Source: JBHYDC01 sp051861205 (GTDB taxonomy: Bacteria; Pseudomonadota; Alphaproteobacteria; Rhizobiales; Pleomorphomonadaceae). From it: a DNA stretch of 64,000 nt. Shown piece after piece: positions 39,861-48,786 of this stretch (position 1 is its first letter; every line of letters starts with the position of its first letter). Under the pieces are notes generated by a model, which saw only the letters and a list, made by a program, of their open reading frames with translations, did not search any database and was not told the origin of the DNA. Location of the stretch: positions 7,083-71,082 of the forward strand of contig JBHYDC010000020.1 in NCBI GenBank assembly GCA_051861205.1. The letters run 5' to 3'. The translations under genes were made by a program, and so were the position numbers.

Positions 39861-41024
39861 ATGAAGCCGACCAATCCGCTGTTCACCGGCCTGCCCACCA
39901 CGATTTTCGAGGTGATGTCGCGCCTTGCCGCCGAAACCGGGGCGATCAACCTCGGTCAGGGTTTCCCCGATGTCGACGGACCGGAGGAAATCCGCCGTGC
40001 GGCGGCGGACGCGCTGATGGCGGGGCCGAACCAATACCCCTCGATGATGGGCATTCCGGATCTGCGCAAGGCGGTGGCTGAGGCGAACAAGCGGTTCTAT
40101 GGCCTGGACGTCGACTGGCAGACCGAAGTGATGGTCACTTCCGGGGCGACCGAAGCGCTGTGCGATGCCGTTCTTGCGCTGGTGGCGCCGGGCGATGAGG
40201 TTGTGCTGATCGAACCGCTTTACGACTGCTATCTGCCAATGGTGCGGCAGGCCGGCGGTATTCCCAAGCTTGTGCGCATCGCGCCGCCATATTGGCGGAT
40301 CGATCCGGACGAACTGGCCGCCGCCTTTTCCGATCGCACCAAGGCGATCCTGATCAACACGCCCATGAACCCCGCCGGCAAGGTATTCACGCGCGATGAA
40401 CTGCAACTGATCGCCGACCTCTGCCTGAAACACGACGCTTATGTGATCGCCGACGAGGTTTACGAACATCTTGTCTTCGACGGCCGGGCGCATGTGAGCC
40501 CGATCCAACTGCCGGGAATGCGAGACCGGGTGGTCAGGATCGGGTCCGCCGGCAAGACGTTTTCGCTGACCGCGTGGAAGATCGGCTATGTCACCGCACC
40601 GCCGCATCTGCTGGCGCCGATCGCCAAGGCGCATCAATTCGTGACCTTCACGACGCCGCCCGATCTCCAAGTCGCCGTCGCGCGCGGGCTGCGGCTGGGC
40701 GACGATTACTTCGAGAGTTTCGCGGCGGGTCTTGCCGCCAAGCGCGACCGGCTTTCGGCCGGCCTGCGCGACCTCGGCTTCGAGGTGCTGCCGGCCGAGG
40801 GCACCTATTTCGTGACCACGAACACCGGCCCGATCGGCATTGCCGACGACCGCGAGGCGTGCCTTACCATAACCCGCGAGGCGGGCGTGGCGGCTGTGCC
40901 GGTATCGGCCTTCTATGCCTCCGACCCGCCGTCCAACTACATCCGCTTCTGCTTCTGCAAGAAGGACGAGGTTCTGGACGAAGCGCTGGCCCGCCTTGGG
41001 CGCTGGCTGAAGCGTGCCGCTTGA
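39861..41024 (+). CDS. Class I/II PLP-dependent aminotransferase
   Basis: 387 residues from the ATG at 39861 (AGGA upstream). PLP-binding features are NTPMNPAGK, Asp198 in VIADEVYEHL, and Lys232 in GSAGKTFSLT. The N-terminal INLGQGFPDVDGPEE is typical of methionine/kynurenine-type aminotransferases. It probably moves amino groups between amino acids and 2-oxo acids. The substrate is not determined. It is followed 49 bases later by a small SDR-like gene. Confidence 0.92.
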   Translation: MKPTNPLFTGLPTTIFEVMSRLAAETGAINLGQGFPDVDGPEEIRRAAADALMAGPNQYPSMMGIPDLRKAVAEANKRFYGLDVDWQTEVMVTSGATEALCDAVLALVAPGDEVVLIEPLYDCYLPMVRQAGGIPKLVRIAPPYWRIDPDELAAAFSDRTKAILINTPMNPAGKVFTRDELQLIADLCLKHDAYVIADEVYEHLVFDGRAHVSPIQLPGMRDRVVRIGSAGKTFSLTAWKIGYVTAPPHLLAPIAKAHQFVTFTTPPDLQVAVARGLRLGDDYFESFAAGLAAKRDRLSAGLRDLGFEVLPAEGTYFVTTNTGPIGIADDREACLTITREAGVAAVPVSAFYASDPPSNYIRFCFCKKDEVLDEALARLGRWLKRAA

Positions 41025-41073
41025 ATGCGGCCTCCCGCCCGTGCATCGTGATCGCGGGTAGGGGGAGTGCGGC

Positions 41074-41733
41074 ATGAAAGGCGTGACCGTTATACTGGGC
41101 GGCGTTTCACCGCTCGGCAGGGCCTTGGCGGACCGTGTCCTGCAACGCGGCGACTTCGTTGCGTTGCTCGACGCCGACGGACCCGCACTCGATGAGGCGG
41201 ATGGCGACTATGGCAATGACGCCGTGGTGGTCGAGGCGCTCGACATTACCGATTCCGACGAGATTGCCGACACCGTGGAGGGCATCTCCGAGGATTTCGG
41301 CGCGCCCACCGCGCTGGTGATCGTGATCGAAAGCGGCTCCGATCCCGGATTGATCGACGCCGGCGCAGAGGGCATCGCCGCCACTGTGCAACAGCGGATT
41401 TTGGGGCCGATGACGCTGATCGGCGCCGTCGCGGAACGGATGGAAGCGGGTGGATCCATCGTCCTCGCGCTACCGGGCGACGGCACGCGGGCGCTATCGT
41501 TTGCGGTGAACGCAGCGCTGCTGGGGTTCATGCGCGGGGCTGTGGCGGAGCTTGGCCAGCGCGGCATACGCATCAATGCGGTTATCGGCGGCGGAGCCGA
41601 TGCCAAGCGCGCGCCGCTCGGCCGTAACCCGGCAAATGGCGATATCGCCGCCGCCGTGCTTGGGTTTCTCGGCGAGGATCTGGCACTCACCTCAGGCCAG
41701 ATCCTCGCGTTCAACGGCTCGGCGGGGGTATGA
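41074..41733 (+). CDS. SDR-family protein lacking the catalytic Tyr and Lys
   Basis: 219 residues with a Rossmann start VTVILGGVSPLGRALADR, in place of the usual TGxxxGIG. The NAADR-like core (ALVIVIESG) is degenerate. Where active SDR enzymes have YxxxK, this protein shows SFAVN (142-146), so both residues are replaced. It ends with LTSGQILAFNGSAG, like the usual SDR C-terminus. It may be a non-catalytic nucleotide-binding protein. GGGGGAG precedes the ATG. It lies between the aminotransferase and an asparaginase on the same strand. Confidence 0.8.
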   Translation: MKGVTVILGGVSPLGRALADRVLQRGDFVALLDADGPALDEADGDYGNDAVVVEALDITDSDEIADTVEGISEDFGAPTALVIVIESGSDPGLIDAGAEGIAATVQQRILGPMTLIGAVAERMEAGGSIVLALPGDGTRALSFAVNAALLGFMRGAVAELGQRGIRINAVIGGGADAKRAPLGRNPANGDIAAAVLGFLGEDLALTSGQILAFNGSAGV

Positions 41734-41818
41734 CGGGTTCACCGAGGCCGAGCGGCGTGATAACCGCTGACCTCAAGAGGCGTCGGGCGACGACGCGAAG
41801 CGGTGAATCGAGAGCGGA

Positions 41819-42844
41819 ATGACGGATCCTGTGCTGGTGGACGTGACGCGCGGGCGCGTGGTGGAAAGCCGCCATAGCGGGTCGGTCGCGGTAGTGGACG
41901 CGGACGGCGCGGTGGTGCTGTCGATCGGCGATATCGACCGGCCAACGTTTCCGCGCTCGGCCGTGAAGGCGTTTCAGGCGCTGCCGCTGATCGAAAGCGG
42001 CGCGGCCGACCGCTTCGGGTTCGGCGATGCGGAACTGGCGCTCGTGATCGCCTCGCACCGGGGCGAGGCACGGCATGTGGCCGTGGCGCGCTCCATGCTG
42101 GAACGGGCGGGGCTGGATGAAGGGTGCCTGGAATGCGGCGCGCATTGGCCGGCCCGTGGCCAGGACCAGGCTGTGCTGCACCGGATGGGCGCCAAGCCCT
42201 CGCGGGCGCACAACAACTGCTCGGGCAAGCATTCCGGGTTTCTCTGCACGGCCGTTGCGCTTGGTATCAATCCCAGGGGCTATGTGCGGCGCGAGCACCC
42301 TGTGATGCGCGAGGTGGTTGCCGCGCTGGAAGCGATGACCGGCGCCCCGCATGCCGAGGACCTTTGCGGCACCGACGGCTGCTCGATCCCGAGCTTCGCC
42401 ATCTCGCCGCGCGCCATGGCCTATGGCTTCGCCCGGTTTGCGACCGGGCACAGCCTTGCGCCCGAACGGGCACGCGCGGTGGAGCGCTTGAAAGCGGCTG
42501 CGGCGACCGAGCCGTTCATGGTGTCCGGCTCCGGCCAGTTCGATACGCTATCCATGGAAGCGCTTGGGCGGCGGGCCTTCGTGAAAACCGGGGCGGAAGG
42601 CGTCTATACCGCTGCGCTACCGGAACGCGGCCTCGGTATCGCGCTGAAGATCGATGACGGCGCGGGGCGGGCCTCCGAGGTGGTGATGGCGAACCTGCTC
42701 GTCGCGCTCCTCAACCTCGGTGACGACGATCCAGCGACGGCCGTGATGAGCCGGCTGGCGCGTCCAGCGATCCGCAACTGGGCGGGCGAGCTTTGCGGCG
42801 AGATGCGCGCGGGCGAAGCATTGAATGCGCTTCTGACGCCCTGA
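41819..42844 (+). CDS. Asparaginase (asparaginase II family, Rhizobium ReAV-like)
   Basis: 341 residues. It has the signature RSAVKAF with Ser47 and Lys50, CSGKHSG with Cys134 and Lys137, and CGTDGC with Asp186 and Cys188. These correspond to the active-site residues of ReAV, each offset by about one. The fold is unrelated to the usual bacterial L-asparaginases. It hydrolyses L-asparagine to aspartate in the cytosol. The start has AGAGCGGA upstream. It follows the SDR-like gene by 85 bases and meets the Tat-exported gene tail to tail. Confidence 0.9.
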   Translation: MTDPVLVDVTRGRVVESRHSGSVAVVDADGAVVLSIGDIDRPTFPRSAVKAFQALPLIESGAADRFGFGDAELALVIASHRGEARHVAVARSMLERAGLDEGCLECGAHWPARGQDQAVLHRMGAKPSRAHNNCSGKHSGFLCTAVALGINPRGYVRREHPVMREVVAALEAMTGAPHAEDLCGTDGCSIPSFAISPRAMAYGFARFATGHSLAPERARAVERLKAAAATEPFMVSGSGQFDTLSMEALGRRAFVKTGAEGVYTAALPERGLGIALKIDDGAGRASEVVMANLLVALLNLGDDDPATAVMSRLARPAIRNWAGELCGEMRAGEALNALLTP

Positions 42845-44218
42845 TCACCCGACGCGATTCTCGGAAATCGCGAGATGCGGATACCCGGCCGTGCCTGTCA
42901 GGGCGAGGTCGTCCGTCACGAATTCGGTCCAGCGCATACCGCGGATGGCTCCGTCCCGCGCGCCGCTGATGAGATTGCTGGCGATCGCAACGGTTCCCGC
43001 TCCTTCGACGACACTGACCCCGATCCCGACCTTGCCGTTGCGGATCACATTGCCGGTGGCGGCCACGTCGCGCACGAACGGACCCCAGCCGATCAGGAGC
43101 CCGACGCTTGGCGCGCCCTCGATCACGTTGGCCGAAACGGCCGTATCGGCCTCGACCGAAATGCCGATACCGAAATCCAGGCCCATTTCGTCGGGGTAGG
43201 GCGCCCCATTGTGAAGGTTGCGGATAAGGTTGCCGGTAACGGCTGCAAGCCGCCCGCCCTCGTTGAAATTCGCAACGGAAATGCCGATGGAACCGCCGTC
43301 GATGACGTTCGAGGCGATCAAGGCGCCTTCAAAGGCGAACTCGGAATAGATCGCGGTTTCTCCCGAGCGCAGGCATTGATTGCCCGTGATCTGGACGTTG
43401 GACCCACTGTTGGACCGGATCGCGGTGAAGGCGCAGTCGGCGATGTGGTTGTCGGAAATCATCACGCTGCCGGCGCGGAATACATTGATCCCATTGCCGA
43501 ACTGGCCCGTGCCGCCGGATTTGGCGGCGATCCGCTCGATCCGGTTGCGGGCAACGATGCTGCCGTCCTCGCCAAGCTCCCAGCGGTGAATGAGGATGCC
43601 GCCGTCGCCGCAGTCGGCCACCAGATTGTCCGTGACTTCGAGGCCGGACGCATTGACAGACCAAAGCGCCGCATCCCGCGCGCCTGACATGCGGTTGCGC
43701 GAAACGCGGCCTGCGCAGCGCTCCAAAACAATCGCGGTCTTGGCGGAGCCGACGATTTCGCAGCGCTCAAGGTTCAGATCGCCGACGCCGATCAAGTGAA
43801 GAAGGCCGGAGGCGTATTCGCCAAGCGCCCGGTTGGCGCCGTCGAGCACAATACCGTCCAGACTAATCCCGGATCCGCCTTCCGCCCGAAGGAGATGGCC
43901 GCCACCGGTGTAGACAATGCGGGTTTCGCCGGGAACGCCTATGATCTTCAGCCGGCTCGGTACCGTCAGATTGGAAACTTCATAGCGCCCCGGCGGCAGG
44001 AACAGCGGCTTGCCCGCTGCCGCGGCGCGGTCGAGCGCCAATTGAAGCGTCGCGCTCTGATCGTCGATCGCGCCGGGTTCGACATTGAACTCGACAGCGC
44101 CCAGCGTCCCGCGCAGATCGGCAATCTCGATCCGGCCGTCATCGCCCCAGGCAAGCCGGGGTGCCAGGACTGCTCCTGCTATGCCGACCGTGCCAAGAAG
44201 AAACGCGCGACGATCCAT
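42845..44218 (-). CDS. TIGR03808-type Tat-exported repetitive beta-helix protein
   Basis: 457 residues. The N-terminus DRRAFLLGT is a twin-arginine signal, with cleavage likely after APRLAWG. The body is a parallel right-handed beta-helix: repeated short units with V/I and N/D (GNGINVFRAGSVMISDNHIADC, ASNVIDGGSIGISVANF). The family known as TIGR03808 has this pattern in Rhizobiales and no assigned function. GGAG precedes the ATG. It stands alone. Confidence 0.85.
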   Translation of the reverse strand: MDRRAFLLGTVGIAGAVLAPRLAWGDDGRIEIADLRGTLGAVEFNVEPGAIDDQSATLQLALDRAAAAGKPLFLPPGRYEVSNLTVPSRLKIIGVPGETRIVYTGGGHLLRAEGGSGISLDGIVLDGANRALGEYASGLLHLIGVGDLNLERCEIVGSAKTAIVLERCAGRVSRNRMSGARDAALWSVNASGLEVTDNLVADCGDGGILIHRWELGEDGSIVARNRIERIAAKSGGTGQFGNGINVFRAGSVMISDNHIADCAFTAIRSNSGSNVQITGNQCLRSGETAIYSEFAFEGALIASNVIDGGSIGISVANFNEGGRLAAVTGNLIRNLHNGAPYPDEMGLDFGIGISVEADTAVSANVIEGAPSVGLLIGWGPFVRDVAATGNVIRNGKVGIGVSVVEGAGTVAIASNLISGARDGAIRGMRWTEFVTDDLALTGTAGYPHLAISENRVG

Positions 44219-44293
44219 AGACCCGCTCCAGACGATATGTCTGTGGCGAGGAGCAAGGATCGTTCCCGGTTAAATCGTGCCAGATCGGCACAA

Positions 44294-44327
44294 GAAAAAG
44301 CCTGCTCTCCGAGGGAGAGAAGGCTTT
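44294..44327 (-). terminator. Rho-independent terminator of aglK
   Basis: Minus-strand reading gives AAAGCC TT CTCTCC CTC GGAGAG CA GGCTTT followed by TTC; the stem is nearly perfect. It lies 33 bases after the aglK stop and ends the agl operon before the Tat-exported gene. Confidence 0.85.
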
Positions 44328-44359
44328 ACTGTAGCGGTGGGTGCGGGGCCGCTTGCCCG

Positions 44360-45463
44360 CTAAGCCGCCACCGCTTCCCGGATGCGCGGATAGGCCTGAC
44401 CATTCGCGTCGAACACGTGCAGCCGGTCTGTCGGCGCGGTGACGGAAAGCGTTTCGCCGCGGTTCACCGACGCATCGCCTTCGATCTTGGCGATGACCGG
44501 CTCGCCGTGCCCGGTGTCGAGGTAGACGAGCGTCACCTCGCCAAGCTTCTCGACGATGGTCACCGTGCCACGGAAAAGGCCGGGGCCGTCGGTGGGGCGA
44601 AGGTCTTCGGGGCGCACGCCGAAGGTGGCGGAGGTGCCGGCCGCGCTGGCGGGGATCGACACGGCGGCGCGGAACGGCTGGCCGCCGTCGATCTGGATCG
44701 TGGCGGGCTGGCCGACGCCGACGATCTTCGCCGGGATGATGTTCATGGCCGGCGAACCGATGAAGCGGGCGACGAACAGGTTGGCGGGTGTGTGGTAAAG
44801 CTCCATCGGCGAGCCGACCTGCTCGACCCGGCCCCCGTTCAGCACGACGATCCGATCGGCCAGCGTCATGGCTTCCACCTGATCATGGGTCACGTAGATC
44901 ATCGTGGTCTGGTGCATGCGCTCATGCAGCTTGGCGATCTCGATGCGGGTGGCGACGCGCAGCGCCGCGTCGAGGTTGGAGAGCGGCTCGTCGAACAGGA
45001 ACACCTTGGGATCGCGCACGATAGCGCGGCCGATGGCGACGCGCTGGCGCTGACCGCCGGAAAGCTGCTTGGGCAGCCGGTCGAGATATTTGGTGATCTG
45101 AAGCATCTCGGCGGCGGCGCGAACCTTCTTGTCCAACTCTTCCTTGCTGGCGTTAGCCAGCTTCAGCCCGAACGCCATGTTCTCGTAAACCGTCATATGC
45201 GGATAGAGAGCGTAGGACTGGAACACCATCGCGATTCCGCGCTTGGACGGCGGCAGGGCGTTGACGACGGAGCCGTCGATCGAGAGCGTGCCCGACGAAA
45301 TGTCCTCCAGTCCCGCGATGAGACGCAGGAGCGTGGACTTGCCGCAGCCGGACGGACCCACGAACACAACGAATTCGCCCGATTTGATGTCGAGATTAAC
45401 GCCGTGAAGCACCTCGACGGCGCCATAGGCCTTTTTGACGTCGGTGAGTTTCAGGTTGGCCAT
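44360..45463 (-). CDS. aglK: Alpha-glucoside ABC transporter ATPase
   Basis: 367 residues. Walker A is GPSGCGKST, the signature LSGGQRQRVAIGRAI, Walker B VFLFDEPLSNLD, and the switch MIYVTHDQVEAM. The C-terminal TOBE domain includes FGVRPEDLRPTDG. It is MalK/UgpC-like; the place next to aglA supports AglK. It energises a sugar importer, but the permeases and binding protein (aglEFG) are not in this window. It starts 63 bases after aglA on the same strand. Confidence 0.88.
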   Translation of the reverse strand: MANLKLTDVKKAYGAVEVLHGVNLDIKSGEFVVFVGPSGCGKSTLLRLIAGLEDISSGTLSIDGSVVNALPPSKRGIAMVFQSYALYPHMTVYENMAFGLKLANASKEELDKKVRAAAEMLQITKYLDRLPKQLSGGQRQRVAIGRAIVRDPKVFLFDEPLSNLDAALRVATRIEIAKLHERMHQTTMIYVTHDQVEAMTLADRIVVLNGGRVEQVGSPMELYHTPANLFVARFIGSPAMNIIPAKIVGVGQPATIQIDGGQPFRAAVSIPASAAGTSATFGVRPEDLRPTDGPGLFRGTVTIVEKLGEVTLVYLDTGHGEPVIAKIEGDASVNRGETLSVTAPTDRLHVFDANGQAYPRIREAVAA

Positions 45464-45526
45464 CGACTGCGTCCTCCCAAAGGCGAAACTTGTTCTTGTT
45501 AAAGATGTGGCGGGGCCTGCCCGTCG

Positions 45527-47188
45527 TCAAACCAAGCGACCGAAAAAGGCGTCCTCAACGCCAAGCGTGACAGTCTTTCCATTCAACGTTCCGGCAAAAC
45601 CATGGCCCTTCAAGGCCTCGACGGCATGGCCGTCCGGAATGATGAAGGTGGCGGGTTCCTGCGCCAGATTGAACACGCAAAGCACCGCTTCATTCCCCGC
45701 CGACCGGACAAAGGCGATGACGTCGCCCTCGGTCGGGATGAAGTGAATGTCCCCGGTGACGAGCGCAAGCTCGCTATGCCGGAACGCCATGAAGCGCTTG
45801 TAGTGGTCGTGTACGGATCCCGGCACGCCCACCTGTCCATCGGCGGCTTTCGGAAGGTGGTCGGCGGGAACAGGAAGCCAGGGTTTGGCGGTGGAGAAGC
45901 CGCCGTTCGGCGCCGCGCGCTCCCAAACCATCGGCGTGCGGCAGCCGTCGCGGCCCTTGAACTCCGGCCAGAAACGGATGCCATAGGGATCGACGAGATC
46001 CTCGAACGCGAGGTCGGCCTCGGTGAGGCCGAGTTCCTCGCCCTCATAAATGCAGATCGAGCCACGGAACGACATCAGCAAGGACGCCATCAGCTTGGCC
46101 TGACGATCGGGCGTGCTCGTATGCGCCAAGAAGCGCGAGGCGTGGCGGCGAACGTCGTGATTGGAGAAGGCCCAGCACGGCCACCCGCCACCGCCCTTGG
46201 CCTCGAATCGCTTGATCGTGCTTTCGAAAAATGCACGGCCGAAGCCGTCGCCGAGAAGGTCGAAGGTGTAGCACATGTGCAGCTTGTCGCCGCCGGCGGT
46301 GTATTCGGCCATGGTGTCGAGCGAACGCTCGCCGTCGCCGACCTCGCCCATGGTGGTGGAGCCGGGGTAGCGGTCCATCAGGCTGCGGATGCGCTTCAGG
46401 AATTCGAGATTTTCCGGCCGCGTCTTGTCGTAGAGATGCTGCTGGCGGCCGTAGGGGTTCACCAGCGGCGCGTCATTGGCCGAAAGCGGCACGGTGAGCG
46501 GCGGATTGGAGCGCAGCTCCTTGTCGTGGAAGTAATAGTTGATCGTATCGAGGCGGAAGCCATCGACCCCAAGATCCAGCCAGAACTTCAATGTGTCGAG
46601 CAGCGCGTCCTGAACCTCCTCGTTGTGGAAGTTGAGGTCCGGCTGGGAGGCCAGGAAGTTGTGCATGAAATACTGGCAGCGGCGGGAATCCCACTCCCAG
46701 GCCGGTCCGCCAAAAATGGAGAGCCAGTTGTTGGGCGCCGTTCCATCCGGCGCGGCCTCGGCCCAAGTGTACCAATCGGCCTTGGGGTTGGTCTTGTCCT
46801 TACGGGATTCGATGAACCAGGGATGCTGGTCGGAGGTGTGCGAAATCACCTGATCGATCAGCACCTTGAGCCCAAGCCGGTGGGCCTCCGCGGTCAGCGT
46901 TTCAAAATCGCGGATTGTGCCGAAGATCGGATCCACGTCGCAATAATCGGAGACGTCGTAACCGAAATCCTTCATCGGCGAGGTGAAGAACGGCGAAAGC
47001 CACACCGCATCGACCCCCAGGTCCGCCAGATAGGGCAGGCGGCTGGTGACGCCGGGAAGATCGCCGATGCCGTCACCGTTGCTGTCCTGAAACGAGCGGG
47101 GATAGACCTGATAGATGACCGCGCCGCGCCACCAATCGGCCGCCGAGGCTGGGGTGGCGAGGGCGGATGCGCCAAGCGGTTTGTTCAT
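45527..47188 (-). CDS. aglA: Alpha-glucosidase, GH13 family
   Basis: 553 residues from the ATG at 47188. The GH13 regions are clear: QVYPRSFQDSNGDGIGD, GVDGFRLDTINYYFHD with the nucleophile Asp, STTMGEVGDGERS with the acid/base Glu, and SNHDVRRH. The DTINYYFHD form is typical of alphaproteobacterial alpha-glucosidases. It hydrolyses imported alpha-glucosides such as sucrose or maltose in the cytosol. No strong ribosome site is seen at 47188; a TTG at 47239 would add 17 residues. First gene of aglA-aglK, divergent from a LacI regulator. Confidence 0.92.
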   Translation of the reverse strand: MNKPLGASALATPASAADWWRGAVIYQVYPRSFQDSNGDGIGDLPGVTSRLPYLADLGVDAVWLSPFFTSPMKDFGYDVSDYCDVDPIFGTIRDFETLTAEAHRLGLKVLIDQVISHTSDQHPWFIESRKDKTNPKADWYTWAEAAPDGTAPNNWLSIFGGPAWEWDSRRCQYFMHNFLASQPDLNFHNEEVQDALLDTLKFWLDLGVDGFRLDTINYYFHDKELRSNPPLTVPLSANDAPLVNPYGRQQHLYDKTRPENLEFLKRIRSLMDRYPGSTTMGEVGDGERSLDTMAEYTAGGDKLHMCYTFDLLGDGFGRAFFESTIKRFEAKGGGGWPCWAFSNHDVRRHASRFLAHTSTPDRQAKLMASLLMSFRGSICIYEGEELGLTEADLAFEDLVDPYGIRFWPEFKGRDGCRTPMVWERAAPNGGFSTAKPWLPVPADHLPKAADGQVGVPGSVHDHYKRFMAFRHSELALVTGDIHFIPTEGDVIAFVRSAGNEAVLCVFNLAQEPATFIIPDGHAVEALKGHGFAGTLNGKTVTLGVEDAFFGRLV

Positions 47189-47250
47189 GATGTCGGTCAA
47201 AATCCAGGTGAAAGGTGCAGCGCTAGCTTTGTTCCACAATGCCGGTTTCC

Positions 47251-47260
47251 AAAGCGCTTT
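47251..47260 (+). promoter_or_regulatory. LacI-type operator palindrome 1 (agl promoter region)
   Basis: Perfect palindrome AAAGCGCTTT, with flanking CC and TC, 63 bases before the aglA start. It has the AAAnCGnTTT-like core used by LacI-family repressors. Together with a second copy 92 bases away it suggests repression by the LacI gene next door. Inference. Confidence 0.65.
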
Positions 47261-47341
47261 TCTAGCCCTTTACCGCAATCATACAAGGCCACCGCCGAAG
47301 CCTCCCGCCGCTCATCCCTGTGGCTTATCGGGGACTCCTTG

Positions 47342-47353
47342 CAAAGTGCTTTG
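47342..47353 (+). promoter_or_regulatory. LacI-type operator palindrome 2 (agl promoter region)
   Basis: CAAAGTGCTTTG, a palindrome with a TG centre in place of CG, 92 bases (centre to centre) from the first. The pair lies in the 372-base divergent region and could loop. A third inverted repeat TGAGGT-GAAG-ACCTCA lies at 47402-47417. Confidence 0.5.
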
Positions 47354-47560
47354 AGTGACCAAAAATCATGTCCAGTTCGATCCGTGCACCTTAACCGGCC
47401 TTGAGGTGAAGACCTCATGTAATCCGACTGGTTTCCAGGGCTCGCTTGAGCTTAAAGTTACGCGCGGGCAAGAAGAATCGGTTTGCCCATTTTGGCGGTA
47501 TTGGTGAGCGGCCGGTGGATTTTTCTGTCCGAAGCCGTTTTGGCAAGAAGATGTGACAGT

Positions 47561-48583
47561 ATGAATTTGAAGGAGCTATCGACCGAACTCCGCCTATCGC
47601 AGACAACGGTCAGCCGGGCCTTGAACGGTTACCCCGAAGTGAGCGAAACGACGCGGCAGCGCGTGCTGGCGGCGGCCGAGCAGTATGGCTATCGCCCCAG
47701 CCCGGTTGCGCGGCAGCTTGCGACGGGCCGCGCCAGCGCGCTTGGCATCGTGTTCCCAGTCGAGCGCAACGGGCTTTTGGACCCGCATTTCGTGGAGTTC
47801 CTAGCCGGCGTGAGCGAAACGGCGGGCAGCAACGGGTTCGACATTCTGGTGAGCCCAACTACGGCCGCCAAGGAACTTGCCACCTACGAGCGCCTGACCC
47901 GCAATGGCACGGTGGATGCGGTGATCGTATCCGGCCCGATGCAACATGATCCGAGGATCGAACGCCTCAACGGGATGGACTTTCCCGTGGTCGTGCATGG
48001 CCGCCCGCAAGCCGATTACGCCATCGCGCATCTCGACATCGGCAACGAGGACGGGTTCTTCCAGGCGGCGCACTTCCTGCTGCAACTGGGGCATCGCCGG
48101 ATCGCGCTTTTGAACGGCGACGAGCGCTTGACCTTTGCGCAGGACCGCCGCCATGGCGTGCTGCGCGCCTTTGAGGCTGCGGGCGTTGCGCCCTCGACGG
48201 ACCTCATGGCATCCGGCGCGATGACCATGGACAACGGATATCGCTTTGCGCGCGATCTGCTCGCGGCGGCAAATCCGCCCACCGCGCTGCTCTGCTCGTC
48301 GGTTCTGGTGGCGCTCGGCGCGCAGCGGGCGGTCGTGGAGGCTGGGCTCCGGGTGCCGGAAGACGTTTCCATCGTTGCCCATGACGACGAAATGCCAGCC
48401 TTCCGGGCCGACACCATGCATCCGCCGCTGACGACGACGCGCTCGTCGATCCGGGCAGCAGGCGCGCGCGTGGCTGAAATGGCGCTCGCACGGATTGAAG
48501 GTGTGCCGCCCGAAACGTTGGTCGAGATATGGCCTGTCGAGTTGGTCGTCCGGGCGTCCACCGCTCCGCCCCCAAACCCATGA
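47561..48583 (+). CDS. aglR: LacI family regulator of alpha-glucoside genes
   Basis: 340 residues. The N-terminal helix-turn-helix is LRLSQTTVSRALNGYPEV. The effector-binding body is of periplasmic-binding-protein type (ALGIVFPVER, SVLVALGAQRAVVEAGLRVPEDVSIVAHDD). The start at 47561 gives the helix-turn-helix its normal position; AGAAG lies upstream. Divergent from aglA with two palindromes between, so it is probably the local repressor. The symbol is inferred from position. Confidence 0.85.
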   Translation: MNLKELSTELRLSQTTVSRALNGYPEVSETTRQRVLAAAEQYGYRPSPVARQLATGRASALGIVFPVERNGLLDPHFVEFLAGVSETAGSNGFDILVSPTTAAKELATYERLTRNGTVDAVIVSGPMQHDPRIERLNGMDFPVVVHGRPQADYAIAHLDIGNEDGFFQAAHFLLQLGHRRIALLNGDERLTFAQDRRHGVLRAFEAAGVAPSTDLMASGAMTMDNGYRFARDLLAAANPPTALLCSSVLVALGAQRAVVEAGLRVPEDVSIVAHDDEMPAFRADTMHPPLTTTRSSIRAAGARVAEMALARIEGVPPETLVEIWPVELVVRASTAPPPNP

Positions 48584-48786
48584 AAAGCCCGGCAAAAGTC
48601 TCATAAGTCGTGGTTTAGATCGTTCCAGAGGTAAAATATTCTCAACGGGCCGGAGTAATGCGGCTTTGCCTTCCTTGTTGACGCACCCGGCGCCCATTAG
48701 TTCTGAATGTCTTGCGAGCGACTGAGCCGGCTTTGGCTCGGCACGCCCGGTCGCTGGTGTATGGCGCGGCAGTAGAGGTGAAATTC

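Larger units (their letters stand above)
47189..47560 (+). other. 372-base divergent promoter region of aglA and the LacI gene
   Basis: No gene. It holds the two LacI-type palindromes, the inverted repeat TGAGGT/ACCTCA (47402-47417) and the promoters for both directions, for which I could not fix boxes. Confidence 0.6.

Noticed and set aside
43796..45502. 568-codon plus-strand frame
   Set aside because: Antisense to aglK and the Tat-exported gene; no recognisable domain.
45602..47404. 600-codon plus-strand frame
   Set aside because: Antisense to aglA, which has clear GH13 motifs.
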